This document shows positions 1 through 8,479 of a stretch of DNA of 64,000 nt, piece after piece (position 1 is the stretch's first letter; the number at the start of each line of letters is the position of its first letter). The DNA is from JANLQX01 sp031368215 (GTDB lineage Bacteria; Actinomycetota; Acidimicrobiia; Acidimicrobiales; JANYDT01). The stretch is from NCBI GenBank assembly GCA_031368215.1, contig JANLRD010000274.1:1-64000 (forward strand), written 5' to 3'. A program made the translations under genes and the position numbers. Below the pieces are notes generated by a model that did no database searches, was not told where the DNA came from, and was given only the letters and a program-made list of their open reading frames with translations.

Positions 1-1
1 C

Positions 2-166
2 CAGGCCGACTGGGAGCACTCCGTCCCGTACCTCAGGGGGCGAGTCGTCGAGCCGCGGATCTCGTTGCAGTGGCGCTTCGCCCGCAAGACCGGTGAGCCG
101 TTCCTCGGCCCCAGCTATCGGGCCGACGTGCGTTTCGGCCACGGGAAACCGCCGCCCCGGGACTGA
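2..166 (+). CDS. AlkB-like 2OG-Fe(II) dioxygenase, C-terminal end (partial)
   Basis: Only the last 54 codons are inside the window; the frame is open from base 2 and stops at TGA 164-166. The visible part has a WEHSVP stretch followed by PRISLQWRF. In the AlkB family the histidine of the W-x-H-x-V-P segment is the last iron ligand, and the arginines of the R-I-S-x-x-x-R strand bind 2-oxoglutarate, so the match covers catalytic residues and not only the fold. Such enzymes repair alkylated bases by oxidative demethylation. The N-terminal half with the H-x-D iron ligands is outside the window, so the subfamily cannot be set. The next gene, ilvA, follows on the same strand after about 110 bases. 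Confidence 0.6.
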   Translation, partial: QADWEHSVPYLRGRVVEPRISLQWRFARKTGEPFLGPSYRADVRFGHGKPPPRD

Positions 167-279
167 AGCCTTCGGTAGCCGACGAGAAAACGTCGGGTTG
201 AGCTCGCCGGATCGTGCGAGGCTGTGTTTTCTGTCTATGCGTATCGACTCTCTCCGCAGGATCCCTGCCCTCCACCCGT

Positions 280-1809
280 ATGTCCACTATGCGCACTGAC
301 TATCTCCGTCGAATCCTGACCGCTCGCGTGTACGACGTGGCGATCGAGTCTCCGCTCGACCCCGCACCCAACCTTTCGAAGCGAATTGGGAACCGGGTGC
401 TGCTCAAGCGAGAAGACCTGCAGCCCGTGTTCTCGTTCAAGGTCCGCGGCGCTTACAACAAGATGATCGGCTGCTCGCCGGAGCAGCTTGCCCGCGGCGT
501 GATTGCGGCGAGCGCGGGGAACCATGCCCAAGGTGTCGCGTTGAGTGCGGCGAAACTCGGGTGTCGTGCTGTCATCGTCATGCCGACGACGACACCTCAG
601 GTGAAAGTCGACGCGGTGAAGGCATTCGGTGGCTCGCATGTGCACGTGGTGCTCCACGGCGAGTCCTACTCCGATGCCGGTGCCCATGCCCTCGAACTCC
701 AGACTCGTGATGGGCTCACGCTCGTCCACCCCTTCGACGATCCCGACGTCATCGCCGGGCAGGGCACGATCGGTATGGAGATCCTCCGTCAGCATCAGGG
801 ACACCTCGATGCGATCTTCGTCCCCATCGGTGGTGGCGGCCTCGCCGCGGGCATCGCGTCCTACGTGAAGGCGGTCCGACCTGAGATCAAGGTCATAGGT
901 GTACAGATGGTCGACTCGGACGCGATGGCCCGCAGCGTGCAGGCGAACAGACGGATCACGCTCGCCGAAGTCGGACTGTTCTCCGACGGCACCGCCGTGA
1001 AGCAGGTCGGCGTCGAGACCTTCCGGCTGTGCCGTGAGCTTGTCGACGACTACGTGCTCGTGACCACTGACGAGGTTTGCGCGGCGATCAAGGACATCTT
1101 CCTCGACACGCGTAGCGTGACCGAACCTGCCGGTGCTCTCTCGATCGCGGGCATGAAGTCTTACGCGAAGGCCCATCGCCTCCGCCATGCCACACTCATC
1201 GCCTTGTCGTGCGGCGCCAACATGAACTTCGATCGTCTGCGGTTCGTGGCCGAGCGAACCGAAGTTGGCGAGGCCAAGGAGGCGCTGTTTGCCGTAACGA
1301 TGCCGGAGAAGCCGGGAAGTCTGAAGAAGTTCTGTCGGCTCATCGGCAACCGCAGCCTCACCGAATTCAACTACCGGATCAGCGACGACGAGCGTGCGCA
1401 GATCTTTGTCGGCATCGGCGTGCAGGGTGAAGATGGCGCTGGCCGGCTCGCCGCGCAGTTCCGCAAGGGCGGATTTGAGGTGCTCGACCTCACGAGCAAC
1501 GAACTCGCCGCGCAGCACCTTCGCCACATGGTCGGCGGCCACAGCGCCCTTGCCGAAGGGGAGATGGTATTCGACGTGGAGTTCCCGGAGCGTCCCGGCG
1601 CGCTGATGAAGTTCCTCACCAGCATGGCGCCCACCTGGAACATTTCGATGTTCCATTATCGGAATCAGGGTGCCGACTACTCGCGTGTGCTGGTGGGACT
1701 GCAGGTGCCGGGCTCGGAGCGTCGGAGGGTGCGTCCGTTTCTAGCCGAGGTCGGGTACTCCTACCGCGAGGTCACCGACGACCCGGCGTATGCGTTGTTC
1801 CTGAAGTAG
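280..1809 (+). CDS. ilvA: Threonine dehydratase (biosynthetic type)
   Basis: PLP-dependent deaminase converting threonine to 2-oxobutanoate, the first step of isoleucine synthesis. The 509-residue protein has the PLP-lysine motif SFKVRGAYN (Lys54) and a glycine-rich phosphate loop GGGG near residue 184. Two tandem ACT-like regulatory domains begin near residues 335 and 428, each with an E-(K/R)-PG-(S/A)-L core. This two-domain tail is typical of the isoleucine-feedback-controlled biosynthetic enzyme and absent from short catabolic forms. The start was placed at ATG 280 because the family N-terminus (YLRRIL) follows at once; ATG 289 is also possible, while a start at 214 would add an unrelated leader. 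It converges with the sugar dehydrogenase gene 22 bases downstream. Confidence 0.93.
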   Translation: MSTMRTDYLRRILTARVYDVAIESPLDPAPNLSKRIGNRVLLKREDLQPVFSFKVRGAYNKMIGCSPEQLARGVIAASAGNHAQGVALSAAKLGCRAVIVMPTTTPQVKVDAVKAFGGSHVHVVLHGESYSDAGAHALELQTRDGLTLVHPFDDPDVIAGQGTIGMEILRQHQGHLDAIFVPIGGGGLAAGIASYVKAVRPEIKVIGVQMVDSDAMARSVQANRRITLAEVGLFSDGTAVKQVGVETFRLCRELVDDYVLVTTDEVCAAIKDIFLDTRSVTEPAGALSIAGMKSYAKAHRLRHATLIALSCGANMNFDRLRFVAERTEVGEAKEALFAVTMPEKPGSLKKFCRLIGNRSLTEFNYRISDDERAQIFVGIGVQGEDGAGRLAAQFRKGGFEVLDLTSNELAAQHLRHMVGGHSALAEGEMVFDVEFPERPGALMKFLTSMAPTWNISMFHYRNQGADYSRVLVGLQVPGSERRRVRPFLAEVGYSYREVTDDPAYALFLK

Positions 1810-1831
1810 GGGTTCGCGAGCTTCTCGCGGC

Positions 1832-2992
1832 TCAACGCTTCGCGATCTGCTTCACACTGCCGTCGGTCGAGGAAACGAACACGTCGCCGTCGGCGTTGGT
1901 TCCGAAGCTCGAGAGACTCTTGAGTGTGAGTCCGGTCGGACCGACCGTGACACGCCCCGTAACCGCGTTTCGGCGGAGCACCCGGATCTTCCCGTCGCAA
2001 TAGTCACCGAAGAGATAGGCGCCGCGCAGCGAGGGCAACAAGGGTGTTCGGGCGACGACGCCGCCGGTGACCGAGCATCCCCCCGATGAATGTGGGTAGT
2101 CGTAGACCGGGTCCACGTAGTCCGCGGGCTTCGCCCCGCCACCGTAGGAGCTTCGCCCCTCGCGGAGCCTCCATCCGAAGTTCGGTATCACCGCCTTGGT
2201 CGGCACGGCGTCGATCTCCTCGATCGTGTTCTGACCGACATCGCCGATCCACACGGTCTTGGTCGTTGCGTCGATGCTGAAGCGCCAGGGATTGCGCAGC
2301 CCGTAGGCCCAGACCTCGGGTCGCCCGCGCGACGGATCGAGGTTGCCGGCCGGAATTCGGTACCGTGGCGAACCTTCGGGGGTTGGAATGATGCGGAGGA
2401 TCTTCCCGAGGAGCTCGTCGAGGTTCTGCGCCCGGTTTCCGGGATCTCCCGCTGATCCGCCGTCGCCGAGCCCGATCCAGAGCACGCCGTCGCCGTCCAT
2501 GACGAGGCCGCCGCCATTGTGGTTCGCAAACGGCTGGTCGACCTCCAGCACCTTCACCATTTGCGCCTGATCGGCGCGACCCGAGGCGAACGGATACGCC
2601 CGGATTTCGGTGTCACCGTCGCCGTTGGTCACGTTCACGTAGAGCCACTTCCCGTCGGCCGCGAATGCTGCCCCGAGAAGTCCCTGCTCGTTTCCGTTGG
2701 AGATCTCCTTCGAGACGTCAAGGATGGTGGTCCCGAGAGTCGATCCGACGAGCTCGCGGATCTTGCCGGTCTGCTCGACGACGTAGAACGAGCGGTCGGG
2801 ATGGAGGGCAAAACCGATCGGCCGGTTGGCCTCGACCATGGTGCGTAGTCGCAGGCCCGTCGTGGCCGCTGTTCCGGTCGATCCGGCGAACGCCGTGATG
2901 GCCACAGTCGCGGCCAGAGCTCCGGCGGCCAACGCCCGTCGTTGCCGGACTCGGCGAAACGAGTCGTGGGGCCGGCGGCTACGAGATCGCAT
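1832..2992 (-). CDS. Secreted PQQ-type glucose/sorbosone dehydrogenase
   Basis: A 386-residue six-bladed beta-propeller enzyme of the soluble aldose-sugar dehydrogenase (GSDH) family, which oxidises sugar hydroxyl or aldehyde groups, usually with pyrroloquinoline quinone. The family hallmarks are present: NHNGGGLVMD, IGLGDGGSAGDPGNRAQN, YGLRNPWRFSID and GDVGQNTIEEID, plus a cysteine pair near the C-terminus (GGCSVTGG and GDYCDGK). Residues 1 to about 43 form an export signal with an arginine-rich start and a long Ala/Val core. No PQQ synthesis gene is in the window, and some family members act without PQQ, so the cofactor is inferred. It stands alone, divergent from serS. Confidence 0.85.
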   Translation of the reverse strand: MRSRSRRPHDSFRRVRQRRALAAGALAATVAITAFAGSTGTAATTGLRLRTMVEANRPIGFALHPDRSFYVVEQTGKIRELVGSTLGTTILDVSKEISNGNEQGLLGAAFAADGKWLYVNVTNGDGDTEIRAYPFASGRADQAQMVKVLEVDQPFANHNGGGLVMDGDGVLWIGLGDGGSAGDPGNRAQNLDELLGKILRIIPTPEGSPRYRIPAGNLDPSRGRPEVWAYGLRNPWRFSIDATTKTVWIGDVGQNTIEEIDAVPTKAVIPNFGWRLREGRSSYGGGAKPADYVDPVYDYPHSSGGCSVTGGVVARTPLLPSLRGAYLFGDYCDGKIRVLRRNAVTGRVTVGPTGLTLKSLSSFGTNADGDVFVSSTDGSVKQIAKR

Positions 2993-3084
2993 CGTTCCAG
3001 TTTCTTCGCGTTCCGGGGCTATGCGTGACGGCAGAGGGTTTTGCGTTGTTCAGAAAACGGTCCCTCGGTGGGAGCATCGCTCGG

Positions 3085-3090
3085 TAGCGT
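3085..3090 (+). promoter_or_regulatory. -10 box TAGCGT for leaderless serS
   Basis: TAGCGT lies 7 bases before GTG 3098. Transcription would begin at or next to the start codon. This fixes the start of serS at 3098, which matches the family N-terminus. Confidence 0.6.
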
Positions 3091-3097
3091 GGACATC

Positions 3098-4360
3098 GTG
3101 ATCGACCTGCGAGTGCTCCGAGACTTTCCCGATGTCGTGCGAGCATCGCAGTCCAAGCGCGGTGAGGACCCGTCGATCGTTGATCGGCTGATCGTCGCCG
3201 ACGACCTTCGACGCGCCGCCATCGTCGTGTTCGACGAGCTCCGCAACTCCCAGAAGACCCTGGGACGTGAAGTTGCGAAGGCCCAGGGCGACGCCAGGGC
3301 CGCACTGCTCGCGCAAGGCCAGGAGCTCGCAACGGCAGTCAAGTTGGCGGAGGCTGCCCAGGGCGAGCACGAGGCGACGGTGAGGCGTCTGCAGATGCAG
3401 CTGTCCAACCTCGTGGAGGACGCCGCCCCGACCGGCGGTGAGGCCGATTTTGTCGTGGTCGAACACGTGGGCACGCCGCGCACGTTCGACTTCACGCCCC
3501 GAGACCACATCGAGCTCGGGGAGATCCTCGGTGCGATCGACACCGAACGTGGCGCGAAAGTGAGCGGTGCGCGCTTCTACTACCTGACCGGCGTCGGTGC
3601 GTTACTCGAACTGGCGCTGGTGAACATGGCGGTTGCGCAGGCGGTGGAGGCCGGCTTCACCCCCGTGATCACGCCGGCTCTCGTGAAGCCATCGGCGATG
3701 GAGGGCACCGGCTACCTCGGCGAGCACAGCAACGAGATCTACTACCTCCCGGCGGACGATCTCTATCTCGTCGGCACCAGCGAGGTTCCTCTCGCCGCGT
3801 ACCACGGCAACGAAACCCTCGATCCGGCAACGCTCCCGCTTCGCTACGCCGGGTTCTCCTCGTGCTTCCGACGTGAAGCCGGTTCGTACGGCAAGGACAC
3901 CAAGGGCATCATCCGGGTCCATCAGTTCGACAAGGTCGAGATGTTCGTCTACTGCGATCCGGCCGACGCGGTTGCCGAGCATCAGCGGCTGCTCGGGTGG
4001 GAGAAGCAGTTCCTCGACAAGCTCGAGGTCCCGTACCGGGTGATCGACACGGCGGCCGGAGACCTCGGTTCGAGTGCGGCGCGCAAGTTCGATTGCGAAG
4101 CGTGGCTGCCTACGCAGAACACCTACCGAGAGGTCACGTCGACGTCGAACACCACCGATTTTCAGGCGCGACGACTCGGCACCAGGATCAAGCGGGACAA
4201 GGGCACGGACGTCGCCGCGACCCTCAACGGGACCCTGTGCGCTATCGCCCGGACCATCGTCGTGATTCTGGAGAACCACCAGCAGGCCGACGGTTCCGTG
4301 CGAGTACCCGAGGCGCTTCAGCCATACCTCGGCGGGCGAAGGGTGCTCGAGCCCCGCTGA
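3098..4360 (+). CDS. serS: Seryl-tRNA synthetase
   Basis: Class II aminoacyl-tRNA synthetase that charges tRNA-Ser, 420 residues. The N-terminus (V/M-IDLRVLRDFPDVVRASQ) and the long helical arm that contacts the tRNA variable loop occupy about residues 1-110. Class II motif 2 is seen as SCFRREAGSYGKDTKG, and motif 3 lies after REVTSTSNTTDFQARRLG with GTLCAIARTIV. The start was chosen at GTG 3098 because the protein family begins with IDL and because a -10 box sits 7 bases upstream; an ATG at 3041 would overlap that promoter. It stands as a single gene between the divergent dehydrogenase and znuA. Confidence 0.95.
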   Translation: MIDLRVLRDFPDVVRASQSKRGEDPSIVDRLIVADDLRRAAIVVFDELRNSQKTLGREVAKAQGDARAALLAQGQELATAVKLAEAAQGEHEATVRRLQMQLSNLVEDAAPTGGEADFVVVEHVGTPRTFDFTPRDHIELGEILGAIDTERGAKVSGARFYYLTGVGALLELALVNMAVAQAVEAGFTPVITPALVKPSAMEGTGYLGEHSNEIYYLPADDLYLVGTSEVPLAAYHGNETLDPATLPLRYAGFSSCFRREAGSYGKDTKGIIRVHQFDKVEMFVYCDPADAVAEHQRLLGWEKQFLDKLEVPYRVIDTAAGDLGSSAARKFDCEAWLPTQNTYREVTSTSNTTDFQARRLGTRIKRDKGTDVAATLNGTLCAIARTIVVILENHQQADGSVRVPEALQPYLGGRRVLEPR

Positions 4361-4395
4361 TGTCGAATTGGTCACGCGGCCACCAGTAATGGGAG

Positions 4396-4410
4396 TGAGA
4401 AACATTCTCG
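4396..4410 (+). promoter_or_regulatory. Fur-family (Zur-like) operator in front of znuA
   Basis: TGAGAAACATTCTCG is a 7-1-7 inverted repeat (core GAGAA-N3-TTCTC, perfect) like the boxes of Fur-family metalloregulators. It directly abuts the -10 box TATAGT at 4411, so a bound dimer would cover the promoter. Its place before a metal-binding lipoprotein suggests Zur; Fur or a manganese regulator cannot be excluded. Confidence 0.6.
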
Positions 4411-4416
4411 TATAGT
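4411..4416 (+). promoter_or_regulatory. -10 box TATAGT for leaderless znuA
   Basis: TATAGT ends 6 bases before ATG 4423, so the transcript should start at or beside the start codon. The Fur-family box overlaps the upstream spacer. Confidence 0.6.
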
Positions 4417-4422
4417 GGAGGC

Positions 4423-5403
4423 ATGACCGGTCAAAACCTACGTCTCGGTGCGCTCGGTCTCAGTGTGGCGTTGGCATTGTCGTCGTGCGGTTCACCTGGC
4501 AACGAACGCACGCCCGAGTCCGTCGTTGCGAATACGAGCTCTCCGGCGACCATCTCGGAGAAGAAGATCAGCGTTGTTGCCACGTTCTACCCGCTCGCGT
4601 GGCTGGTCGAGCAAATCGGGGGCGACCGTGTGTCGGTGACGAACCTCACACCCCCGGGCGTGGAGCCCCATGACCTCGAACTGGCTCCCGATCAGGTCGA
4701 TGCGCTAACCGACGCCGACCTCGCCGTGGTGATGGGCCGCTCCTTCCAGCCGGGTCCCGAGAAGATCGCGGGGAAGCGGTCGAAACCGACCATCGTGTTG
4801 CTCGATGCCATCAGCGCCGGCGAGGAACTCGTTGACAAACGTGATGAGGGCGCGACCGGCCGTGACCATGCCGGCGGACTCGATCCGCATGTGTGGCTTG
4901 ATCCGAGGATGTTCAGCACGGCGCGCACTGCGATAGTACGCGCACTGAGCAGCGTCGATCCGACCGGTGCCCCGGCGTATCTCAGCAGGTCCGATGAACT
5001 CGCGGTTACGCTCGCCGACCTCGACGCGTCGATGGAGGCTGGCTTGAAGACCTGCACGCGTCGCACGATCGTCACCGCCCATGCAGCGTTTGGACGCCTG
5101 GCCTCTCGCTACGGGTTGACCCAGGAAGGCGTCGCTGGCCTGTCGCCCGATGCCGAGCCGGACCCTCAGCGAATTGCTGACCTCGCTGACCTCGTGAAGA
5201 ACCAAGGACTCACCACGGTCTTCTTCGAAGAACTTGCGCCGCAGAAGTTCGCCGCGACCCTTGCCCGCGAAGCTGGTGTGAAGACAGCGATGCTGAGCCC
5301 GCTCGAAGCCCCCACGCCCGCCGAGCTTGTCGGTGGAGCTTCGTACCTCACGATTATGCGGACCAACCTCAAGACGCTGAGGAAGGCCCTCGACTGCAAG
5401 TAG
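4423..5403 (+). CDS. znuA: Metal ABC transporter substrate-binding lipoprotein (ZnuA/TroA type)
   Basis: Cluster A-I (TroA-like) solute-binding lipoprotein of 326 residues, which captures Zn(II) or Mn(II) outside the membrane and hands it to the ZnuB permease. A lipoprotein signal ends at Cys22 (ALSSC). Metal ligands are visible as His83 (VEPHDLE), His156 (LDPHVWLDP), His220 (TAHAAFGRL) and an acidic residue near 270 (FFEE). The histidine-rich loop of classical ZnuA is short here (only DHAGG), so the metal is not certain. The Fur-family box and leaderless promoter directly upstream support metal-controlled expression. Permease and ATPase lie 1.4 kb downstream, separated by an NlpC/P60 gene. 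Confidence 0.88.
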   Translation: MTGQNLRLGALGLSVALALSSCGSPGNERTPESVVANTSSPATISEKKISVVATFYPLAWLVEQIGGDRVSVTNLTPPGVEPHDLELAPDQVDALTDADLAVVMGRSFQPGPEKIAGKRSKPTIVLLDAISAGEELVDKRDEGATGRDHAGGLDPHVWLDPRMFSTARTAIVRALSSVDPTGAPAYLSRSDELAVTLADLDASMEAGLKTCTRRTIVTAHAAFGRLASRYGLTQEGVAGLSPDAEPDPQRIADLADLVKNQGLTTVFFEELAPQKFAATLAREAGVKTAMLSPLEAPTPAELVGGASYLTIMRTNLKTLRKALDCK

Positions 5404-5415
5404 ACGCCATCGCAC

Positions 5416-5421
5416 TACCCT
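5416..5421 (+). promoter_or_regulatory. -10 box TACCCT for leaderless NlpC/P60 gene
   Basis: TACCCT ends 7 bases before GTG 5429, implying its own leaderless promoter and not only read-through from znuA. Confidence 0.5.
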
Positions 5422-5428
5422 TTACCGG

Positions 5429-6760
5429 GTGGGAGCGAAACGACGCACCGGCGCGTTCGGCGGGCGTCGCACTCATGGCCGGTCGGTCTCCCTTGGTGTC
5501 GTCTCGTGTCTTCTTGTTGTCCTCTCGTTCCCGAGCGAGGTGCAGGCGGATGCGGTGTCGAGCAAGCGGCGCGAAGCGGCCAGGCTCGCTGCATCGATTG
5601 ACTCGCTCGGTGAACGGCTCTCTGTTCTCGCCGAAGACGAGAACGCTGCGCACCTTCGCCTGGCAATACTCAAAGCGCGCGTACGAAGCAGCGAGCGTGA
5701 TCTGGCGGCCGCCGACGCCAGGACCGTCGCTCTCGGATTGCGCGCCCGGCGCGCTGCGCTCGTCGCCGTGACCGACCCGTTTGCTAGCGCGGGAATCGCC
5801 ATCGGCGGCGCCGCGGCGATCGATGAGTTTGAACGCAGCGCGGTGCTGACCGAACGGGCGCGGGACTTCGATCGAAACGCCATCGACGCGTTGCGTGCCT
5901 CTCGTGATGACATCGACCGCAAACGCCGAGTCGTTCGGGCCGCGCGTAGTGAAGCCGAGAACCTGACTGCGCTTCTGGCGAAGAAGCGACGTGACGCCGA
6001 CCGACTCCTCAGCCGCTATGAACTGCTTGAACGCCAGGCAAACGGTGAACTCAAAGTGCTTGTCGCCGAGGCGGAACAGGCCCGGATAGCGGAAGAGGCG
6101 AGGCGGACGCGTCTGGCGATCGTGAAGCAACAAGAACAGGCCCGTCGAGAACTTGCGGCGCGCCAGGCGTCACTGTCTCGTTCGTCGAATGCGGCACGTG
6201 CCGCGGCGATCAAAAAGAAGGCCGAGGCTGACAAGCGGCTGGCGGAGCTCCGGCGCAACGGTTCGGGCGCGACACGCCAGGAGATCGCCGCAGCGCGCCA
6301 AGCGGTAGCCGACGCGGCCAGCGAGGCCCGCGCTCCCACGCCGGGCTCGGCAGCCAAGGAGCTTGCCCGACTGGAGATCGCAGCCGGTTCCGACAGCAGT
6401 CTTCCACCAGCACCGGGTGGTGCGAGCGCGGTGGGCGCGGCGTTGACGCAGTTGGGCAAGCCGTACGTCTGGGGTGCCTCCGGGCCCGGAGGTTTTGACT
6501 GCTCCGGTTTGATGCTCTACGCCTGGCGGTCGGCCGGTCGGTCCCTCCCCCACTCGTCACGGGCGCAATACGCCGCCACCACACGCGTGTCCGTCAGCCA
6601 GATTCGCGCCGGCGATCTCGTGTTCTACGGTTCTCCGATCCACCACGTGGGGATGTACATCGGCAACGGGCAGATGGTCGAGGCCTCGCGTCGGGGCACC
6701 CCCGTGCGCACTCGATCGATCTTCCGGCGGGATATGGTCGGCGTCGGTCGGGTCGGCTGA
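5429..6760 (+). CDS. Secreted NlpC/P60 peptidoglycan endopeptidase with coiled-coil region
   Basis: A 443-residue exported cell-wall hydrolase of the RipA/PcsB layout. Residues 1 to about 45 are a signal peptide (hydrophobic core SLGVVSCLLVVLSF). Residues about 50-300 are almost entirely Ala/Arg/Glu-rich helix, predicted coiled coil, which in this group keeps the catalytic domain inactive or docks it on partners. The NlpC/P60 domain (about 325-443) shows the nucleophile Cys358 in FDCSGLMLYAW and the catalytic histidine His406 in HHVGMYIGNG. It would cleave the stem peptide during growth or daughter-cell separation. It sits between znuA and znuC with its own -10 box; a functional link to metal uptake is not shown. 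Confidence 0.9.
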   Translation: MGAKRRTGAFGGRRTHGRSVSLGVVSCLLVVLSFPSEVQADAVSSKRREAARLAASIDSLGERLSVLAEDENAAHLRLAILKARVRSSERDLAAADARTVALGLRARRAALVAVTDPFASAGIAIGGAAAIDEFERSAVLTERARDFDRNAIDALRASRDDIDRKRRVVRAARSEAENLTALLAKKRRDADRLLSRYELLERQANGELKVLVAEAEQARIAEEARRTRLAIVKQQEQARRELAARQASLSRSSNAARAAAIKKKAEADKRLAELRRNGSGATRQEIAAARQAVADAASEARAPTPGSAAKELARLEIAAGSDSSLPPAPGGASAVGAALTQLGKPYVWGASGPGGFDCSGLMLYAWRSAGRSLPHSSRAQYAATTRVSVSQIRAGDLVFYGSPIHHVGMYIGNGQMVEASRRGTPVRTRSIFRRDMVGVGRVG

Positions 6761-6828
6761 ACGCGGCGGATCCCGGGCCTCGCAAATCCTTCGCGCCCAC
6801 GCACGGCTGGGGATTCGCAGTCACCCCG

Positions 6829-6834
6829 TATGCT
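6829..6834 (+). promoter_or_regulatory. -10 box TATGCT for leaderless znuC
   Basis: TATGCT ends 7 bases before GTG 6842. It contains the ATG at 6830, so that codon is very unlikely to be the start of znuC. Confidence 0.5.
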
Positions 6835-6841
6835 CGTCTTC

Positions 6842-7576
6842 GTGGAAACGGTTCTCAGCCTCGAAAACGTTTCCTACGCGTATGGACACGAACTCGTGCT
6901 TGAAGACGTGAACATGTCGATTGCTGCGGGCACGTTTGTTGCCCTTGTCGGACCGAACGGATCGGGCAAGTCGACGCTGGTCAAGATCGCCCTCGGCCTG
7001 TTCCAGCCCTCCTCCGGGGTTGTCTCGCTGTTCGGAATGCCATCGACCGACCCGCTGGCGCGTTCACGCATCGGCTACGTCCCGCAGCGGCCGTTCCTCG
7101 GTCGGGACTTTCCCGCCACGGTTCGCGAGGTCGTGGCGTCCGGCGGTTTGGGTCGTCAGTGGTGGCGTGCCACACCCCGAGACCGTGTCGACGATGCTCT
7201 TTCCGTCGTTGAGATGGATCATCTTGCGAGCGCTCGCATCGGTGAACTGTCCGGCGGGCAGCAGCAACGCGTGTTCATCGCGAAGGCGCTCGTACGTCGT
7301 CCCGATCTCCTGGTTCTCGACGAACCCGTTGCCGGTGTCGATGTCGAACAGCAGCGGCGGTTCTCGGCGACGCTCGGCCGACTCCGAGACGAACGTGGCG
7401 TTGCCATCCTGCTCGTCTCGCACGACCTGGCCGCGGTGGAGGATCGGCTCGATCGGGTGATCGTGCTGCGTCGGAGCATTCGCTTCGACGGTTCACCGGA
7501 GGAGCTGTCACGCTCGGGCGTGAACCTCGGCACGCACGGTCATGATCTGCCTCGTTGGCTCGAGGAGATCGCGTGA
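6842..7576 (+). CDS. znuC: Metal ABC transporter ATP-binding protein
   Basis: ATPase subunit of a zinc/manganese importer, 244 residues. Walker A GPNGSGKST (residues 37-45), signature LSGGQQQR (about 136), Walker B DLLVLDEP and the switch histidine in LLVSHD are all present. GTG 6842 is preferred over ATG 6830, because the latter lies inside a good -10 box and the family N-terminus (VLSLENVSYAYG) follows 6842 directly. The last bases overlap the permease start by GTGA (4 bases), so translation of the two is coupled. The substrate-binding protein is znuA, about 1.4 kb upstream. Confidence 0.92.
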   Translation: METVLSLENVSYAYGHELVLEDVNMSIAAGTFVALVGPNGSGKSTLVKIALGLFQPSSGVVSLFGMPSTDPLARSRIGYVPQRPFLGRDFPATVREVVASGGLGRQWWRATPRDRVDDALSVVEMDHLASARIGELSGGQQQRVFIAKALVRRPDLLVLDEPVAGVDVEQQRRFSATLGRLRDERGVAILLVSHDLAAVEDRLDRVIVLRRSIRFDGSPEELSRSGVNLGTHGHDLPRWLEEIA

Positions 7577-8412
7577 GCGTCCTCACTGCGCTCGCGCTTC
7601 CGTGGCCCTTCGAGCGGGAGTACCTCCAACTCGCATTGGCCGGAGCAGTTCTCGTCGGGGCGACTGCACCGATCACGGGAACGTTCTTGGTGCAACGACG
7701 TCTCTCGTTGTTGGGCGACGGTATCGGCCATCTTGCCTTCGCGGGCGTGGCGATCGGTCTCGTCACCGACGTGTGGCCGATCTGGACGGCGTTGCTCACC
7801 GCGGTCGTAGGCGCGCTTGCGATTGAGCGATTGCGGGCACGGACGCGGGAGAACGGCGACCTCGCACTCGCTCTGGCGTTCTATCTCGGCCTGGCGTTGG
7901 CGTCGGTGCTGCTCAGTCGACGAGGCAACGTGGCGTCCAACGTGCAGGGCTATCTGTTCGGCTCGATCCTGACCATCACCCGTTCTGACGCCGTTGCCTT
8001 GGCTGTTGCGTGCGCGCTCGTTGTTGTCGTTCTGGCCTTCGTCGGTCGGGCGTTGTTCTCGGTGATCGTCGATGAGGAAGCCGCACTCGCTTCGGGGATA
8101 CCGGTGGCGCGCATGAACGACCTGCTGATGGTCCTGACCGCTTTGTCGATCGTGACGGCGATGCGGGTTGTGGGCATCCTGCTGGTGAGCGCCCTTCTCG
8201 TGCTTCCCGTCGGCATCGCCCAGCGGGTTTCGCGGTCGTTCCGTTCGACCCTGGTCCTGTCCTCCGCAATCGGGGTGATCGCCGCCATCACGGGTCTGGT
8301 GATTGGACGTGTGGCCCGGCTCGCCCCCGGTGGCACCATCGTGCTCACCCTCGGCGCGTTGTTCCTCGTCGTCCTCGCCATCGAAGGCCCGCTCCGCCGA
8401 CGAACCCGCTGA
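7573..8412 (+). CDS. znuB: Metal ABC transporter permease
   Basis: Integral membrane subunit of the ABC-3 family, 279 residues with about 8-9 hydrophobic segments. The family segments QRRLSLLGDGIGHLAFAGVA near the N-terminus and GILLVSALLVLPVGIAQ in the second half are clear. It forms the membrane channel for the metal bound by ZnuA. The start is GTG 7573, overlapping the znuC stop (GTGA). A repeat-rich strong hairpin follows 40 bases after the stop and may end the transcript. Confidence 0.9.
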   Translation: MSVLTALALPWPFEREYLQLALAGAVLVGATAPITGTFLVQRRLSLLGDGIGHLAFAGVAIGLVTDVWPIWTALLTAVVGALAIERLRARTRENGDLALALAFYLGLALASVLLSRRGNVASNVQGYLFGSILTITRSDAVALAVACALVVVVLAFVGRALFSVIVDEEAALASGIPVARMNDLLMVLTALSIVTAMRVVGILLVSALLVLPVGIAQRVSRSFRSTLVLSSAIGVIAAITGLVIGRVARLAPGGTIVLTLGALFLVVLAIEGPLRRRTR

Positions 8413-8422
8413 CCGGTACGCC

Positions 8423-8479
8423 TGGGTCGGGACCGGAGCACCGGGTCGGGATCTGTGCACTGGGTCGGGATCTGTACGA
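8423..8479 (+). repeat. Three tandem 19-bp repeats
   Basis: Units at 8423-8441, 8442-8460 and 8461-8479 share GGGTCGGGA at exact 19-base spacing. Units 1 and 2 both end in GCAC; units 2 and 3 share the 14-mer GGGTCGGGATCTGT. The third unit forms the left arm of the long hairpin at 8455-8507, whose right arm carries an inverted copy (CCGACCCA). Confidence 0.8.

Noticed and set aside
237..299. A 20-codon frame (MRIDSLRRIPALHPYVHYAH) overlapping the ilvA start, as a possible attenuator peptide
   Set aside because: Only a few Ile/Leu/Val codons, no competing hairpins and no clear -10 box at proper distance.
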